Origin: Clavibacter capsici
GTDB taxonomy: Bacteria; Actinomycetota; Actinomycetes; Actinomycetales; Microbacteriaceae
Direction of reading: 5' to 3'
Length of the DNA stretch: 64,000 nt
Assembly: GCF_001280205.1 (NCBI RefSeq)
Contig: NZ_CP012573.1
Coordinates: 1,116,001 to 1,180,000 of the forward strand
Part shown: positions 29,606 through 37,464 of the stretch, one piece after another
Layout of the letters: each line of letters begins with the position of its first letter
How positions within the stretch are numbered: the stretch's first letter is position 1
The notes under the pieces: model-generated
What the model was told of the DNA's origin: nothing
Databases searched by the model: none
What the model saw: the letters and a program-made list of their open reading frames with translations, nothing else
Position numbers and translations under genes: made by a program

Positions 29606-30523
29606 TCAGGCCGCGCCGCTGAAGCGCGCGTCCACCGCGCGCGCCTCCTCCCGGAGTGCGTCGACCACCGCCCGCACCGACGGGCGCTCGGCGCGATCCG
29701 GCCGCAGCAGCACGTGCAGGTGACGCTTGGAGGCGACCCCGGACAGCCGCTTCACCACCACGCCGTCGTGCTCGCCGGCCGTGTAGCGCGGCAGCAGCGC
29801 GATGCCGTGGCCCGACGCCACGAGCGACTCCGTGATCCGGGTGTCGCTGAACCGCTGCACGACCCGCGCCGGCGCGCCCACGGCCTGCTCGATGTCGAGG
29901 AGGATCCGGTCGAACGGGAGGCCCTGCGGCACACCGATCCACGGCTCCCCGCTGAGGTCGGCGGGGCTGACGGACGCCCGGCCCGCGAGGCGGTGGTCGG
30001 CGGGCATCGCCACGTCGAGCGGCTCGACCATGAGCGGCACGATCACGAGGCCGAGCCCCCGCCACGTGCCGGCGCCCGCGAGCGAGTGGGCGATGACGAC
30101 GTCGAAGTCGGCGGTGAGGTCGGCGAAGGCACGGGAGGCCGGATCCCGGTCGCTGGCGCGCAGCGTGAGGTCGGGGATCGCCGCGACCCGGTCGAGGAGC
30201 CCCGGCAGCAGCATCTGCGCCGCCGTGGGGAAGGTCGCGAGCGTGACCTCGCCCGAGGGCTGGTGCCGGAAGTCCTCCCACAGCGCCTCGGCGCGGGCCA
30301 CGGCGACCGCGATGTCGGTCGCCGTGCGGGCCAGCGCGCGGCCGGCGTCGGTGAGCACGATCCCGCGCCCGGAGCGCTCGGTGAGGGGCACGCCCGCCTC
30401 GCGTTCGAGCACCTTGAGCTGCTGCGAGACGGCCGACGGGGTGCGTCCGGCGGCGCGCGCGACGGCGCCCACGCTGCCGCGGTCGGCCAGCTCGCGGAGG
30501 AGCTCGAGGCGGCGTATGTCCAT
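29606..30523 (-). CDS. LysR-family transcriptional regulator
   Basis: A 305-residue LysR regulator. The N-terminal winged helix-turn-helix (LELLRELADRGSVGAVARAAG, then TPSAVSQQLKVLEREAG) spans about residues 5-62. The rest is a periplasmic-binding-type effector domain with VTLATFPTAAQML at its start. The effector is unknown. The ATG at 30523 has TAGCCT 6 nt upstream. The divergent neighbour encodes a 40-residue membrane peptide, and an inverted repeat lies between them, so that peptide gene is the natural candidate target. Confidence 0.93.
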   Translation of the reverse strand: MDIRRLELLRELADRGSVGAVARAAGRTPSAVSQQLKVLEREAGVPLTERSGRGIVLTDAGRALARTATDIAVAVARAEALWEDFRHQPSGEVTLATFPTAAQMLLPGLLDRVAAIPDLTLRASDRDPASRAFADLTADFDVVIAHSLAGAGTWRGLGLVIVPLMVEPLDVAMPADHRLAGRASVSPADLSGEPWIGVPQGLPFDRILLDIEQAVGAPARVVQRFSDTRITESLVASGHGIALLPRYTAGEHDGVVVKRLSGVASKRHLHVLLRPDRAERPSVRAVVDALREEARAVDARFSGAA

Positions 30524-30529
30524 GAAGGC

Positions 30530-30566
30530 AGGCTACACAACCAGGCAAGGACTATGAGCTTGTCCT
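30530..30566. promoter_or_regulatory. LysR promoter and candidate operator
   Basis: On the minus strand TAGCCT (30530-30535) plus 6 nt precedes the LysR ATG. An inverted repeat AGGAC (30548-30552) and GTCCT (30562-30566), spaced by 9 nt, is of a size usual for LysR sites. That it is a binding site is inference. Confidence 0.4.
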
Positions 30567-30638
30567 GAACGGTGGCGGGTGGTCTCATGGTGGTGCGGCG
30601 GAATGCGCCGCCATCCGCCTTCTCGCAGGAGCACCACC

Positions 30639-30761
30639 ATGACCGTCTTCCTCATCGCCGTCGCCGCCCTCTCCGTCTCCGCCATCGCCGGCACCGTCGT
30701 CGTCACCGCCCGCGACGGCTACCGCGCCGTGCCGACGCGCACGCACCGCAGCCACGTGTAG
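30639..30761 (+). CDS. 40-residue single-span membrane peptide
   Basis: A 40-codon gene. The first half is one hydrophobic helix (VFLIAVAALSVSAIAGTVVV, residues 3-22) and the second half is basic and polar with TRTHRSHV at the end, so the tail should face the cytoplasm. I know no family for it. Evidence that it is real: an exact GCAGGAG ribosome binding site at 30625-30631, consistently G/C third positions, a dedicated strong terminator right after it, and a divergent LysR gene. Such LysR/small-membrane-protein pairs may sense or regulate transport, but nothing in the sequence shows the function. Confidence 0.7.
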   Translation: MTVFLIAVAALSVSAIAGTVVVTARDGYRAVPTRTHRSHV

Positions 30762-30775
30762 TCGACGCCCGACGC

Positions 30776-30823
30776 ACGGACGAGGAGGACGGCAGCCCGC
30801 GGGCTGCCGTCCTCCTCGTCCGT
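30776..30823. terminator. Perfect 48-nt palindrome, bidirectional terminator
   Basis: Bases 30776-30799 are an exact reverse complement of 30800-30823 (24 pairs on paper, about 22 after allowing a loop). It lies between the small membrane-peptide gene and the convergent mrp gene. No T-run is present. Confidence 0.75.
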
Positions 30824-30852
30824 CCGGGCGGTGTCGCGCGTGGCGGCGCGGA

Positions 30853-32028
30853 CTAGGAGACGGAGAGGCCGAGTCGCCGGCCGGCGAGGCCGCGACCGCG
30901 GGAGGCCAGGTGGTCCGCCACCTGCTGGATCCGCCGCGCCGCCGGGTCCGCCGGGTCGGCGAGCACGATGGGCGCGCCCGCGTCGCCGCCGGTGCGCAGC
31001 GCGACGCTCAGCGGCACGCTCGCGATGAGCGGCACGGGGGTGTCCTGGCCCGCCGAGAGCCGCCTGGCGACCTCCTCGCCGCCGCCCGCGCCGAAGAGCT
31101 CGAGCACGGATCCGTCGGGCTGCGCGAAGCCCGCCATGTTCTCGACCACGCCCACCACGCGCTGGCCCGTCTGCCGGGCGACCAGGCCGCTGCGCTCGGC
31201 GACGTCGGCCGCCGCCGGCTGCGGGGTCGTGACGACGAGCACCTCCGCGTGGGGGAGGAGCTGCCCGACGGTGATCGCGACGTCGCCCGTGCCGGGCGGG
31301 AGGTCGAGCAGCAGCACGTCGAGGTCGCCGAAGAACACGTCGGTGAGGAACTGCTGGATCGTGCGGTGCAGCATGGGTCCGCGCCAGGAGACGGCGGTGC
31401 CGCCCGCGGCGTCCGGATCGAGGAACATGCCGATCGAGATGACCTTCACGCCGTGCGCGACGGGCGGCAGGATCATGTCGCCCACGCGCGTGGGCGGGGC
31501 CGTGCGTCCGTCGGCGTCCACGAGGCCGAGGATCCCGGGGATCGAGAAGCCGTGCACGTCCGCGTCGACGAGGCCGACCGCGAGGCCCTTCGCGGCCAGC
31601 GCGACCGCGAGGTTGGCCGTCAGCGTGGACTTGCCCACGCCGCCCTTGCCGCTCGTGACCGCGTAGACGCGCGTGAGGCTGTCGGGGCCGAACGGGATGC
31701 CGCGCTTCGCCGCCGGCCCGCGCAGCCGTTCGGTGAGGGCGCGGCGCCGCTCCGGGCTCATCACGCCGACCGTGAGCTCCAGCCGCGCGACGCCCGGCAC
31801 CGCCTCGACCGTCTCGCGCACGTCGCGCTCGATGGACGTCGCGGCCGGGCAGCCGACGATCGTCAGCGCGATGTCGACGTGCGCCACCCCGCCGTCCTCG
31901 ACGCGCACGTCGGAGACCATGTCGAGCTCGGTGATGGGGCGGCGGATCTCGGGGTCGACGACGCCCGCGAGCGCGCGCCGCACCGCGTCCGCCGTGAGCG
32001 GGACCACGCCGGGTGCCTCAGCGGCCAT
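30853..32028 (-). CDS. mrp: Mrp/ApbC-family P-loop ATPase (Fe-S carrier)
   Basis: A 391-residue ATPase of the Mrp/NBP35 family that carries or inserts iron-sulfur clusters. The N-terminal MIP18/DUF59 domain (about residues 10-95, DPEIRRPITELDMV) is followed by the deviant Walker A GKGGVGKST (about residue 128), VDADVHGFSIP, and LLLDLPPGTGDV. The usual C-terminal CxxC that binds the cluster in many Mrp proteins is not seen; the equivalent region reads NMAGFAQPDGS. This matches what I recall of actinobacterial Mrp. It is last in the MgtE/CBS-DUF1003-mrp operon, overlapping DUF1003 by 11 bp. Confidence 0.92.
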   Translation of the reverse strand: MAAEAPGVVPLTADAVRRALAGVVDPEIRRPITELDMVSDVRVEDGGVAHVDIALTIVGCPAATSIERDVRETVEAVPGVARLELTVGVMSPERRRALTERLRGPAAKRGIPFGPDSLTRVYAVTSGKGGVGKSTLTANLAVALAAKGLAVGLVDADVHGFSIPGILGLVDADGRTAPPTRVGDMILPPVAHGVKVISIGMFLDPDAAGGTAVSWRGPMLHRTIQQFLTDVFFGDLDVLLLDLPPGTGDVAITVGQLLPHAEVLVVTTPQPAAADVAERSGLVARQTGQRVVGVVENMAGFAQPDGSVLELFGAGGGEEVARRLSAGQDTPVPLIASVPLSVALRTGGDAGAPIVLADPADPAARRIQQVADHLASRGRGLAGRRLGLSVS

Positions 32029-32566
32029 GCGTCCTGCGGGCCGTGCCCTCGGCGTCGTCCGCCTCGGGGTCGTCGCGGCGGTCGAGCTCCTCGAGGAGCT
32101 GGCGCAGCTCGGCGCGGATGAAGTCCTTCGAGGCGACGTCCTTCATCTGCAGCCGGAGCGACACGACCTCCCGGGCGAGGTACTCGACGTCGGCCACGTT
32201 GCGCTCGGCGCGCTGGCGGTCCTGCTCGATCTGCACGCGGTCGCGGTCGTCCTGCCGGTTCTGCGCGAGCAGGATGAGCGGCGCCGCGTAGGACGCCTGC
32301 AGCGACAGGATCAGCGTGAGCGCGGTGAAGCCGAGCGCCGCCGAGTCGAAGCGCGCCGACTCCGGTCCGTACGTGTTGTACCCGATCCACGCGACGCAGA
32401 ACGCCGTGAGGCCCACGAGGAACCACGGCGTGCCCATGCCGCGGGCGATGGACTCGGTGAAGCGGCCGAAGCGGTCGCGGCTCGCGCGGTTGCGCAGCGG
32501 GAGGACGGTCGTGCGGAGCCCCTTGGGGGCGTCCAGGCGGACGTCGCGGTTACTCTGCCGTGCCAC
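32018..32566 (-). CDS. DUF1003 membrane protein
   Basis: A 182-residue protein of family DUF1003, function unknown. Two hydrophobic helices (about residues 48-64 and 77-100) sit between a basic N-terminus and a charged helical tail (RAERNVADVEYLAREVVSLR), probably a coiled coil. The QASYAAPLILLAQNRQDDRDR stretch is the family signature. It overlaps the upstream CBS gene by 17 bp and mrp by 11 bp, the same three-gene order as Rv1232c-Rv1231c-mrp in mycobacteria. That suggests a shared role, perhaps in divalent-metal handling. The start is a GTG with GGAGG 8 nt upstream. Confidence 0.88.
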   Translation of the reverse strand: MARQSNRDVRLDAPKGLRTTVLPLRNRASRDRFGRFTESIARGMGTPWFLVGLTAFCVAWIGYNTYGPESARFDSAALGFTALTLILSLQASYAAPLILLAQNRQDDRDRVQIEQDRQRAERNVADVEYLAREVVSLRLQMKDVASKDFIRAELRQLLEELDRRDDPEADDAEGTARRTHGR

Positions 32567-33896
32567 GGGGGATCCTCCGTCCTCGTCGTGGTCCTGCGGT
32601 GGGGATGGCGGCCGTGGCCGTGCCGTGGAACCGGGCGGTCGCGCGCTTGCGCGTCTCGCGTTCCGCGTCGGCGCTGCGCCAGTCGTCCGGCAGCAGGTGG
32701 TCGAGCACGTCGTCGATGGTGACGACGCCGACCAGGCGGTGGTTCTCGTCCACCACGGGCACCGAGACGAGGTTGTAGCTCGCCATGATGCGGGACACCT
32801 CGGCCGCGCTCGTGTCGGCGCGCACGGGTTCCAGGCCCTGGTCGAGCAGGGTTCCGAGGCGCTCGTGGGGCGGGTAGCGCAGCATCCGCTGGAAGTGCAC
32901 CATGCCGAGGAAGCGTCCCGTGGGCGGCTCGTACGGCGGCAGCGTGACGCACACCGCGGCGCCGAGCGTGGGCGCGAGCTCGTGGCGGCGGATGAGGGCG
33001 AGGCCCTCGGCGACGGTCGCGTCCCCCGACACGATGACGGGATCCGTGGTCATGAGGCCGCCCGCGGTGTCGGGCGCGTAGCTGAGGAGCATGCGGACGT
33101 CGTCCGCCTCCTCCGGCTGCATGAGCTCGAGCAGGGTCTCGCCGCGCTCGTCCGACAGCTGCGCGATGAGGTCGGCCGCGTCGTCGGGCTGCATCTGGTC
33201 GAGCACGTCGGCCGCGCGGTCGTCGTCGAGCGTGGCCATGATCTCGACCTGCTCGGCCTCGGGCATCTCCTCGAGCACGTCGGCGAGGCGCGCGTCGGGC
33301 AGCTCCTCGGCGACCTCCAGGCGGCGGGCCTGCGGCAGGTCGAGCAGGGTGTTGGCGAGGTCGGCGGGCAGCAGGTCGGAGTAGGCGGCGAGGAACTGCG
33401 AGGCGGACTGGGCGACGCCCGCGTCCTGCAGCTCGGCGACCTCGTCCCACGTCGCGAAGATGGTGGCGCCCTTCGCGAAGGGGGAGGGGCTCGTGCGGGG
33501 ACGGCGGCAGAAGAGCTGCGAGACCTCCCACTCGGCCTGGCCGGACTCCTCGATCGCGACGTCCTCGATGACGGCGGTGCCGGATCCGTCGCGCATCCGC
33601 ACGCGTCGGCCGAGGACCTCCGCGATGACGCGCACCTCGCCGCCGCGCTGCTCGAACCGGCGCAGGTTGATGAGGCCGGTGGTGATGATCTGCCCCGAGC
33701 CGATGCTCGTGACCCGCCCGATGGAGAGGAACACGCGGCGCTTGCCGGGGATCTCGACGATGAGGCCCACGACGCGCGGCGGGTCGTCCTTGCGGTAGAC
33801 GACGAGCACGTCGCGCACGCGGCCGACGCGGTCGCCTGCGGGGTCGAACACGCTGCACCCGGCGAGCCGGGCGACGAAGACTCGGGAGGCGCTCAC
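32550..33896 (-). CDS. PRC-barrel/MgtE-N/CBS protein without channel domain
   Basis: A 448-residue soluble protein. It has an N-terminal PRC-barrel-like part (about residues 15-75, VFDPAGDRVGRVRDVLV), the MgtE-type N domain of acidic helical repeats (about 160-270, many LPDARLADVLEEMPE-like units) and a pair of CBS domains (about 280-410; APDTAGGLM, VSVPVVDENHRLVGVVTIDDVL). The membrane channel domain of MgtE is absent, so it is not itself a Mg2+ channel. It may be a Mg2+- or nucleotide-sensing partner of the DUF1003 membrane protein encoded next. The GTG at 33896 has TAGATT 6 nt upstream. Confidence 0.88.
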   Translation of the reverse strand: MSASRVFVARLAGCSVFDPAGDRVGRVRDVLVVYRKDDPPRVVGLIVEIPGKRRVFLSIGRVTSIGSGQIITTGLINLRRFEQRGGEVRVIAEVLGRRVRMRDGSGTAVIEDVAIEESGQAEWEVSQLFCRRPRTSPSPFAKGATIFATWDEVAELQDAGVAQSASQFLAAYSDLLPADLANTLLDLPQARRLEVAEELPDARLADVLEEMPEAEQVEIMATLDDDRAADVLDQMQPDDAADLIAQLSDERGETLLELMQPEEADDVRMLLSYAPDTAGGLMTTDPVIVSGDATVAEGLALIRRHELAPTLGAAVCVTLPPYEPPTGRFLGMVHFQRMLRYPPHERLGTLLDQGLEPVRADTSAAEVSRIMASYNLVSVPVVDENHRLVGVVTIDDVLDHLLPDDWRSADAERETRKRATARFHGTATAAIPTAGPRRGRRIPRGTAE

Positions 33897-33902
33897 AGAG
33901 TC

Positions 33903-33948
33903 AATCTAGTCGCTCGCCCAGCACCCGCCCGGCCCCCCGTGGAAGACT
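33903..33948. promoter_or_regulatory. Back-to-back leaderless promoters
   Basis: On the minus strand TAGATT (33903-33908) precedes the GTG at 33896 by 6 nt. On the plus strand AAGACT (33943-33948) precedes the GTG at 33955 by 6 nt. Both genes are served from a 58-nt spacer. Confidence 0.45.
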
Positions 33949-33954
33949 GGAGGG

Positions 33955-34638
33955 GTGACGAACCCCCTCCTCGGACGCCCCTCCCGCGCACGGATGCCGA
34001 AGCTGCCCCAGGGCGAGCCCGTGGCCACCTACGAGACCTACGACGAGGCCCAGAAGGCCGTCGTCACGCTCGCCGAGGCGGACTTCCCCGTCACGCAGGT
34101 GAGCATCGTGGGCAACGAGCTCACGAGCGTCGAGCGGGTGACGGGCAAGCTCACCTCCGCCCGGGCCGCGGTCGCGGGAGCGGCGAGCGGCGCATGGCTC
34201 GGCCTCTTCCTCGGGCTCGTGACCTTCCTCTTCTCGCCCGTGCCGAACTTCTCCGTGGTGGTCGGCGCGGTGATCATCGGCGTCGGCTTCGGCGCCATCT
34301 ACGGGATCGTCAGCTACAGCATCACGCGCCGCCGCCGCGACTTCACCTCGGTGATGCAGGTCACGGCCACGAGCTACTCGGTGGTCGTCGAGCCCGACTC
34401 GCTCAACCGCGCGCGGAACGTGCTCGGCATCGGCGACGGGGGCACGTCCGTGCACGGCGAGCCCGTCGTGGCGACGCCGCCGGCCGCCGCGCCCGCGTCG
34501 CGTCCCGTGGGGCGGTACGGGGAGCGCGTGCCCGAGCAGGGCGGGTCCGAGCAGGGCGGGTCCGACGGCCCCGAGCCCACCGCGCCGCCGACGTCGACGG
34601 ACCGGCCCGTGGGCGAGCAGGGCGCATCAGGCTCCTGA
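33955..34638 (+). CDS. General-stress-protein-like membrane protein
   Basis: A 227-residue protein. Residues of about 20-60 form a small alpha/beta unit (VATYETYDEAQKAVVTLAEA, then VSIVGNEL) as in the general stress protein 17M family. Two hydrophobic helices (about 68-88 and 96-118, the second Gly-rich, GAVIIGVGFGAIYGIV) follow, then a strand-rich end. The last 70 residues are Pro/Gly/Ser-rich with EQGGS duplicated (34534-34563). The function is unknown; an osmotic or general stress role is inferred from the family name only. The start is GTG 33955, with AAGACT 6 nt upstream. Confidence 0.8.
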   Translation: MTNPLLGRPSRARMPKLPQGEPVATYETYDEAQKAVVTLAEADFPVTQVSIVGNELTSVERVTGKLTSARAAVAGAASGAWLGLFLGLVTFLFSPVPNFSVVVGAVIIGVGFGAIYGIVSYSITRRRRDFTSVMQVTATSYSVVVEPDSLNRARNVLGIGDGGTSVHGEPVVATPPAAAPASRPVGRYGERVPEQGGSEQGGSDGPEPTAPPTSTDRPVGEQGASGS

Positions 34639-34668
34639 CGCCCGCGCGCCGCGCCCGTCACCGGGTGG

Positions 34669-36291
34669 CTAGGCGCGACCCGCCATCCACGCCTCGACCT
34701 CGTCGGCCGTGCGCGGGATCCCGGCGGAGAGGTTCTCCGCGCCGTCGCGCGTGACGAGGATGTCGTCCTCGATGCGCACGCCGATGCCGCGGAACCGCTC
34801 CGGCACCGTGAGGTCGTCCGGCTGGAAGTACAGGCCCGGCTCGATCGTGAACACCATGCCGGCCTCCACGATCCCGTCGATGTACATGTCGCGACGCGCC
34901 TGCGCGCAGTCGTGCACGTCGAGGCCGAGGTGGTGGCTCGTGCCGTGCACCATGTAGCGGCGGTGGTGCTGGTTGTCGGCCTCGAGCGCCTCCTCGGCGC
35001 TGACGGGGAGCATGCCCCAGTCGCTGACCCTGCGCGCGATGACCTCCATCGCCGCGGCGTGCACCTCGCGGAAGCGGATCCCGGGGCGCACGATCGCGAG
35101 GGCCGCGTCGGCCGCCTCGCGCACGGCCTCGTAGACCTCCCGCTGCACGTCGGTGAAGGTGCCGGAGACGGGGAGCGTGCGGGTGATGTCGGCCGTGTAG
35201 AGGCTGTCGAGCTCGACCCCGGCGTCGATGAGGATGAGGTCGCCCGGCACGACGCGGCCGTCGTTGCGGGTCCAGTGCAGGATGCAGGCGTGCGGGCCGG
35301 ACGCCGCGATGGTGTCGTAGCCGACCGCGTTGCCGTCGGCGCGGGCGCGCGCGTTGAAGACGCCCTCCACGACGCGCTCGCCGCGGGCGTGCGCCGTGAC
35401 GGCGGGCATGTCGGCGATCACGTCGGAGAAGCCGCGGCCGGTGGTGTCGACGGCCTCGCGCATCTGCCGGATCTCGTAGGCGTCCTTCACGAGGCGGAGC
35501 TCGCTGGCGTCGCGGGCGAGGAGGGCGTCGCCGTCCGCGGCGTCGTCCTCGGGGGCGGCGTCCTGCGCGCGGGCGTCGTCGACGCGGGCCGCGAGCGCGG
35601 GGTCGGCCTCGCGGATCACCCGGACGGCGCCCGGCGCGGCGATGGCGGCGTCGACGTCGGCGAGGGGCGCGGTCGCGATGGCGAGGTCGGCGGCGACCTG
35701 GCGGAGCGACGGGCGCGGGCCGATCCAGAACTCCCCGATCTCGGCGTTGGCGTAGAACTCGTCGCTGTCGCGGCCGGCGCGCTCGCGGAAGTACAGGGTG
35801 GCCTCGTGCGCGGAGCCGTCGGCGGCGGATCCCGCGGCCACGGGCTCGAGGACGAGGACGGCGCCCGGCTCGCTGTCGGCGCCCCAGCCGGTGAGGTGCG
35901 CGAAGGCGGAGTGGGCGCGGAACGGGAAGTCGGTGTCGTTGCTGCGCTGCTTGAGGCGGCCGGCGGGGATGACGAGGCGCGTGCCGACGTGCAGGGCGGA
36001 GAGGCGGCGACGGCGGTCGGCGGCGAAGGGCGCCTGCTCGCGGGCGGGCGGGTCGACCTCGTCGCGGTCGGCCCAGCTCGTCGAGACGAAGTCGCTGAAC
36101 GCGGTGCTGGCGGGCGTGGTGCTGCGGTTCGAGGTGGCGCGCGGGATCGGCGCGTCCCCGGATCCCGGGGTCGGGGTGCCGGTCGGGGCGGCCACGGCGG
36201 GGCCGGCGGTCTCCGTCGTCGCGAGCGGCGCGGCCGGGTCGGCGGCGATGTCGGGGGCGGTCTCGGACGCGGTGTCGGTGTTCTCGGCCAT
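34669..36291 (-). CDS. pepP: Xaa-Pro aminopeptidase (aminopeptidase P)
   Basis: A metalloenzyme that removes the N-terminal residue before proline. The product is 540 residues, including a disordered Ala/Thr/Pro N-terminal extension of about 60 residues. The creatinase-type N domain (FRAHSAFAHLTGW) is followed by the M24 pita-bread domain. Metal ligands are visible in LILIDAGVELDSLYTADITRT (two Asp), HGTSHHLGLDVHD (His), FTIEPGLYF (Glu) and VRIEDDILVT (Glu). The ATG at 36291 has a -10-like GATGAT 6 nt upstream. It converges with the stress-protein gene. Confidence 0.94.
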   Translation of the reverse strand: MAENTDTASETAPDIAADPAAPLATTETAGPAVAAPTGTPTPGSGDAPIPRATSNRSTTPASTAFSDFVSTSWADRDEVDPPAREQAPFAADRRRRLSALHVGTRLVIPAGRLKQRSNDTDFPFRAHSAFAHLTGWGADSEPGAVLVLEPVAAGSAADGSAHEATLYFRERAGRDSDEFYANAEIGEFWIGPRPSLRQVAADLAIATAPLADVDAAIAAPGAVRVIREADPALAARVDDARAQDAAPEDDAADGDALLARDASELRLVKDAYEIRQMREAVDTTGRGFSDVIADMPAVTAHARGERVVEGVFNARARADGNAVGYDTIAASGPHACILHWTRNDGRVVPGDLILIDAGVELDSLYTADITRTLPVSGTFTDVQREVYEAVREAADAALAIVRPGIRFREVHAAAMEVIARRVSDWGMLPVSAEEALEADNQHHRRYMVHGTSHHLGLDVHDCAQARRDMYIDGIVEAGMVFTIEPGLYFQPDDLTVPERFRGIGVRIEDDILVTRDGAENLSAGIPRTADEVEAWMAGRA

Positions 36292-36297
36292 CCGTCG

Positions 36298-36303
36298 ATC
36301 ATC
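36298..36303 (-). promoter_or_regulatory. -10-like element, pepP (leaderless)
   Basis: On the minus strand GATGAT plus 6 nt precedes the ATG at 36291. Confidence 0.35.
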
Positions 36304-36346
36304 CCACCTGCCGTCCCCGGGTCGGGGAGCGGGAGCCGGGCCGGGG

Positions 36347-37372
36347 TCAGCGCAGGGGCGTGAGCTGCGCGATGATCGGCCGGTGGTCGCTCCCCGCGCC
36401 GTCGCGGTCCTCGACCACGCGGAAGCCGGTGACCTCCCACCCGGGCGTCGCCATGACGTGGTCGATCGGCGTGCCGAGGAGCGCGGGGATCCCGGTGGGC
36501 CACGTCCCGACGGCGCCGTTGCCCGAGGCGCGCGCCGCGTCCACGCACTGCCCGAGGTCGGTGACCTGGTCGCGCTCGGTCGGGCTGCCGCCGTAGCGGC
36601 TCATGTGGTCGAGGGTCGCGTTGAAGTCGCCCGCGATGATCACGTTGCCCTCGTCGCACCGCTGGCCGAGCCAGGCCAGGTCGGCGCGCCAGTTGTCCAT
36701 CTGCTCGGGGATGGGGGAGACCGGGTGCACGGCCATGATGACCGGCCCGTTCCCGTCGACCGGCTCCATGATCACGGTGGGCAGCACGCTCGTGGTGCCG
36801 CGCGACTCGTCGAGCCGGTAGTCGCCGTAGGCCGCGCTGATGAGGATCGTGGTCGACCTGGCCGCGGCGACGTCGTCGAAGGCCGCGGTGCGCACCCACA
36901 TGGGACGCCCGGCGTCGCGCATCATGACGGCGATCTCCGCGCCGGTCTCCTCGCGCGTCTCGGGCAGGGTGATGACGTCGGCGCCGGACTCGATCGCGAG
37001 GTCGGCCACGGCGCGTGCGCCCGTCGCGCCGCCCAGGGTGTTCCAGGAGAGGACCGTGACGTCGGCGTCCTGCGGCTCGGCGAAGGCCGTGTCGCCGAGG
37101 CCGCGCGTGGCGAGGACGGCGGAGTTCGCGCCGATGAAGGCGACCAGCAGCAGGGCGAGGCTCCCGAGGAGGCGGCGGCCCGGGCGGATCACGAGGGCGA
37201 GGATCAGGGTGAGCACCATCACGGCGGCCGCCGCGGCGACCAGCCCGCCCCGGATGGCGACGGCGTGCGCGATCAGGTACGTCTGCTCGAGCCCGAGGAG
37301 CTGCGGCCACGTGATGACGAGGAGCCCGGCTGCGGTGATGAGGATGACTGCTGCTCCGACGACCCGACCCAT
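36347..37372 (-). CDS. Membrane-anchored EEP-family (endonuclease/exonuclease/phosphatase) protein
   Basis: A 341-residue protein. Three N-terminal hydrophobic helices (about residues 5-25, 38-62, 68-88) anchor an outward-facing EEP domain. The EEP fold residues are visible: VLSWNTLGG, LPETREE (catalytic Glu), VIIAGDFNATLDH (Asp and Asn), TPIDHVMAT and the final GSDHRPIIA histidine. The substrate may be a nucleic acid, a phospholipid or another phosphodiester; the extracytoplasmic position favours scavenging or lipid turnover. The ATG at 37372 has TAGTCT 10 nt upstream. Confidence 0.87.
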   Translation of the reverse strand: MGRVVGAAVILITAAGLLVITWPQLLGLEQTYLIAHAVAIRGGLVAAAAAVMVLTLILALVIRPGRRLLGSLALLLVAFIGANSAVLATRGLGDTAFAEPQDADVTVLSWNTLGGATGARAVADLAIESGADVITLPETREETGAEIAVMMRDAGRPMWVRTAAFDDVAAARSTTILISAAYGDYRLDESRGTTSVLPTVIMEPVDGNGPVIMAVHPVSPIPEQMDNWRADLAWLGQRCDEGNVIIAGDFNATLDHMSRYGGSPTERDQVTDLGQCVDAARASGNGAVGTWPTGIPALLGTPIDHVMATPGWEVTGFRVVEDRDGAGSDHRPIIAQLTPLR

Positions 37373-37382
37373 GACGTGATCC

Positions 37383-37388
37383 AGACTA
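37383..37388 (-). promoter_or_regulatory. -10-like element, EEP gene
   Basis: On the minus strand TAGTCT plus 10 nt precedes the ATG at 37372. Confidence 0.45.
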
Positions 37389-37452
37389 TGGCGGCTCTCT
37401 GGGAGAGCGCCGCCGCGGGCGCCCGCGGGCCGGCCGGCATCGGGCGCCCGCG

Positions 37453-37458
37453 TAGGAT
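37453..37458 (+). promoter_or_regulatory. -10-like element, PHP gene (leaderless)
   Basis: TAGGAT plus 6 nt precedes the ATG at 37465. Confidence 0.5.
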
Positions 37459-37464
37459 GGCGGG

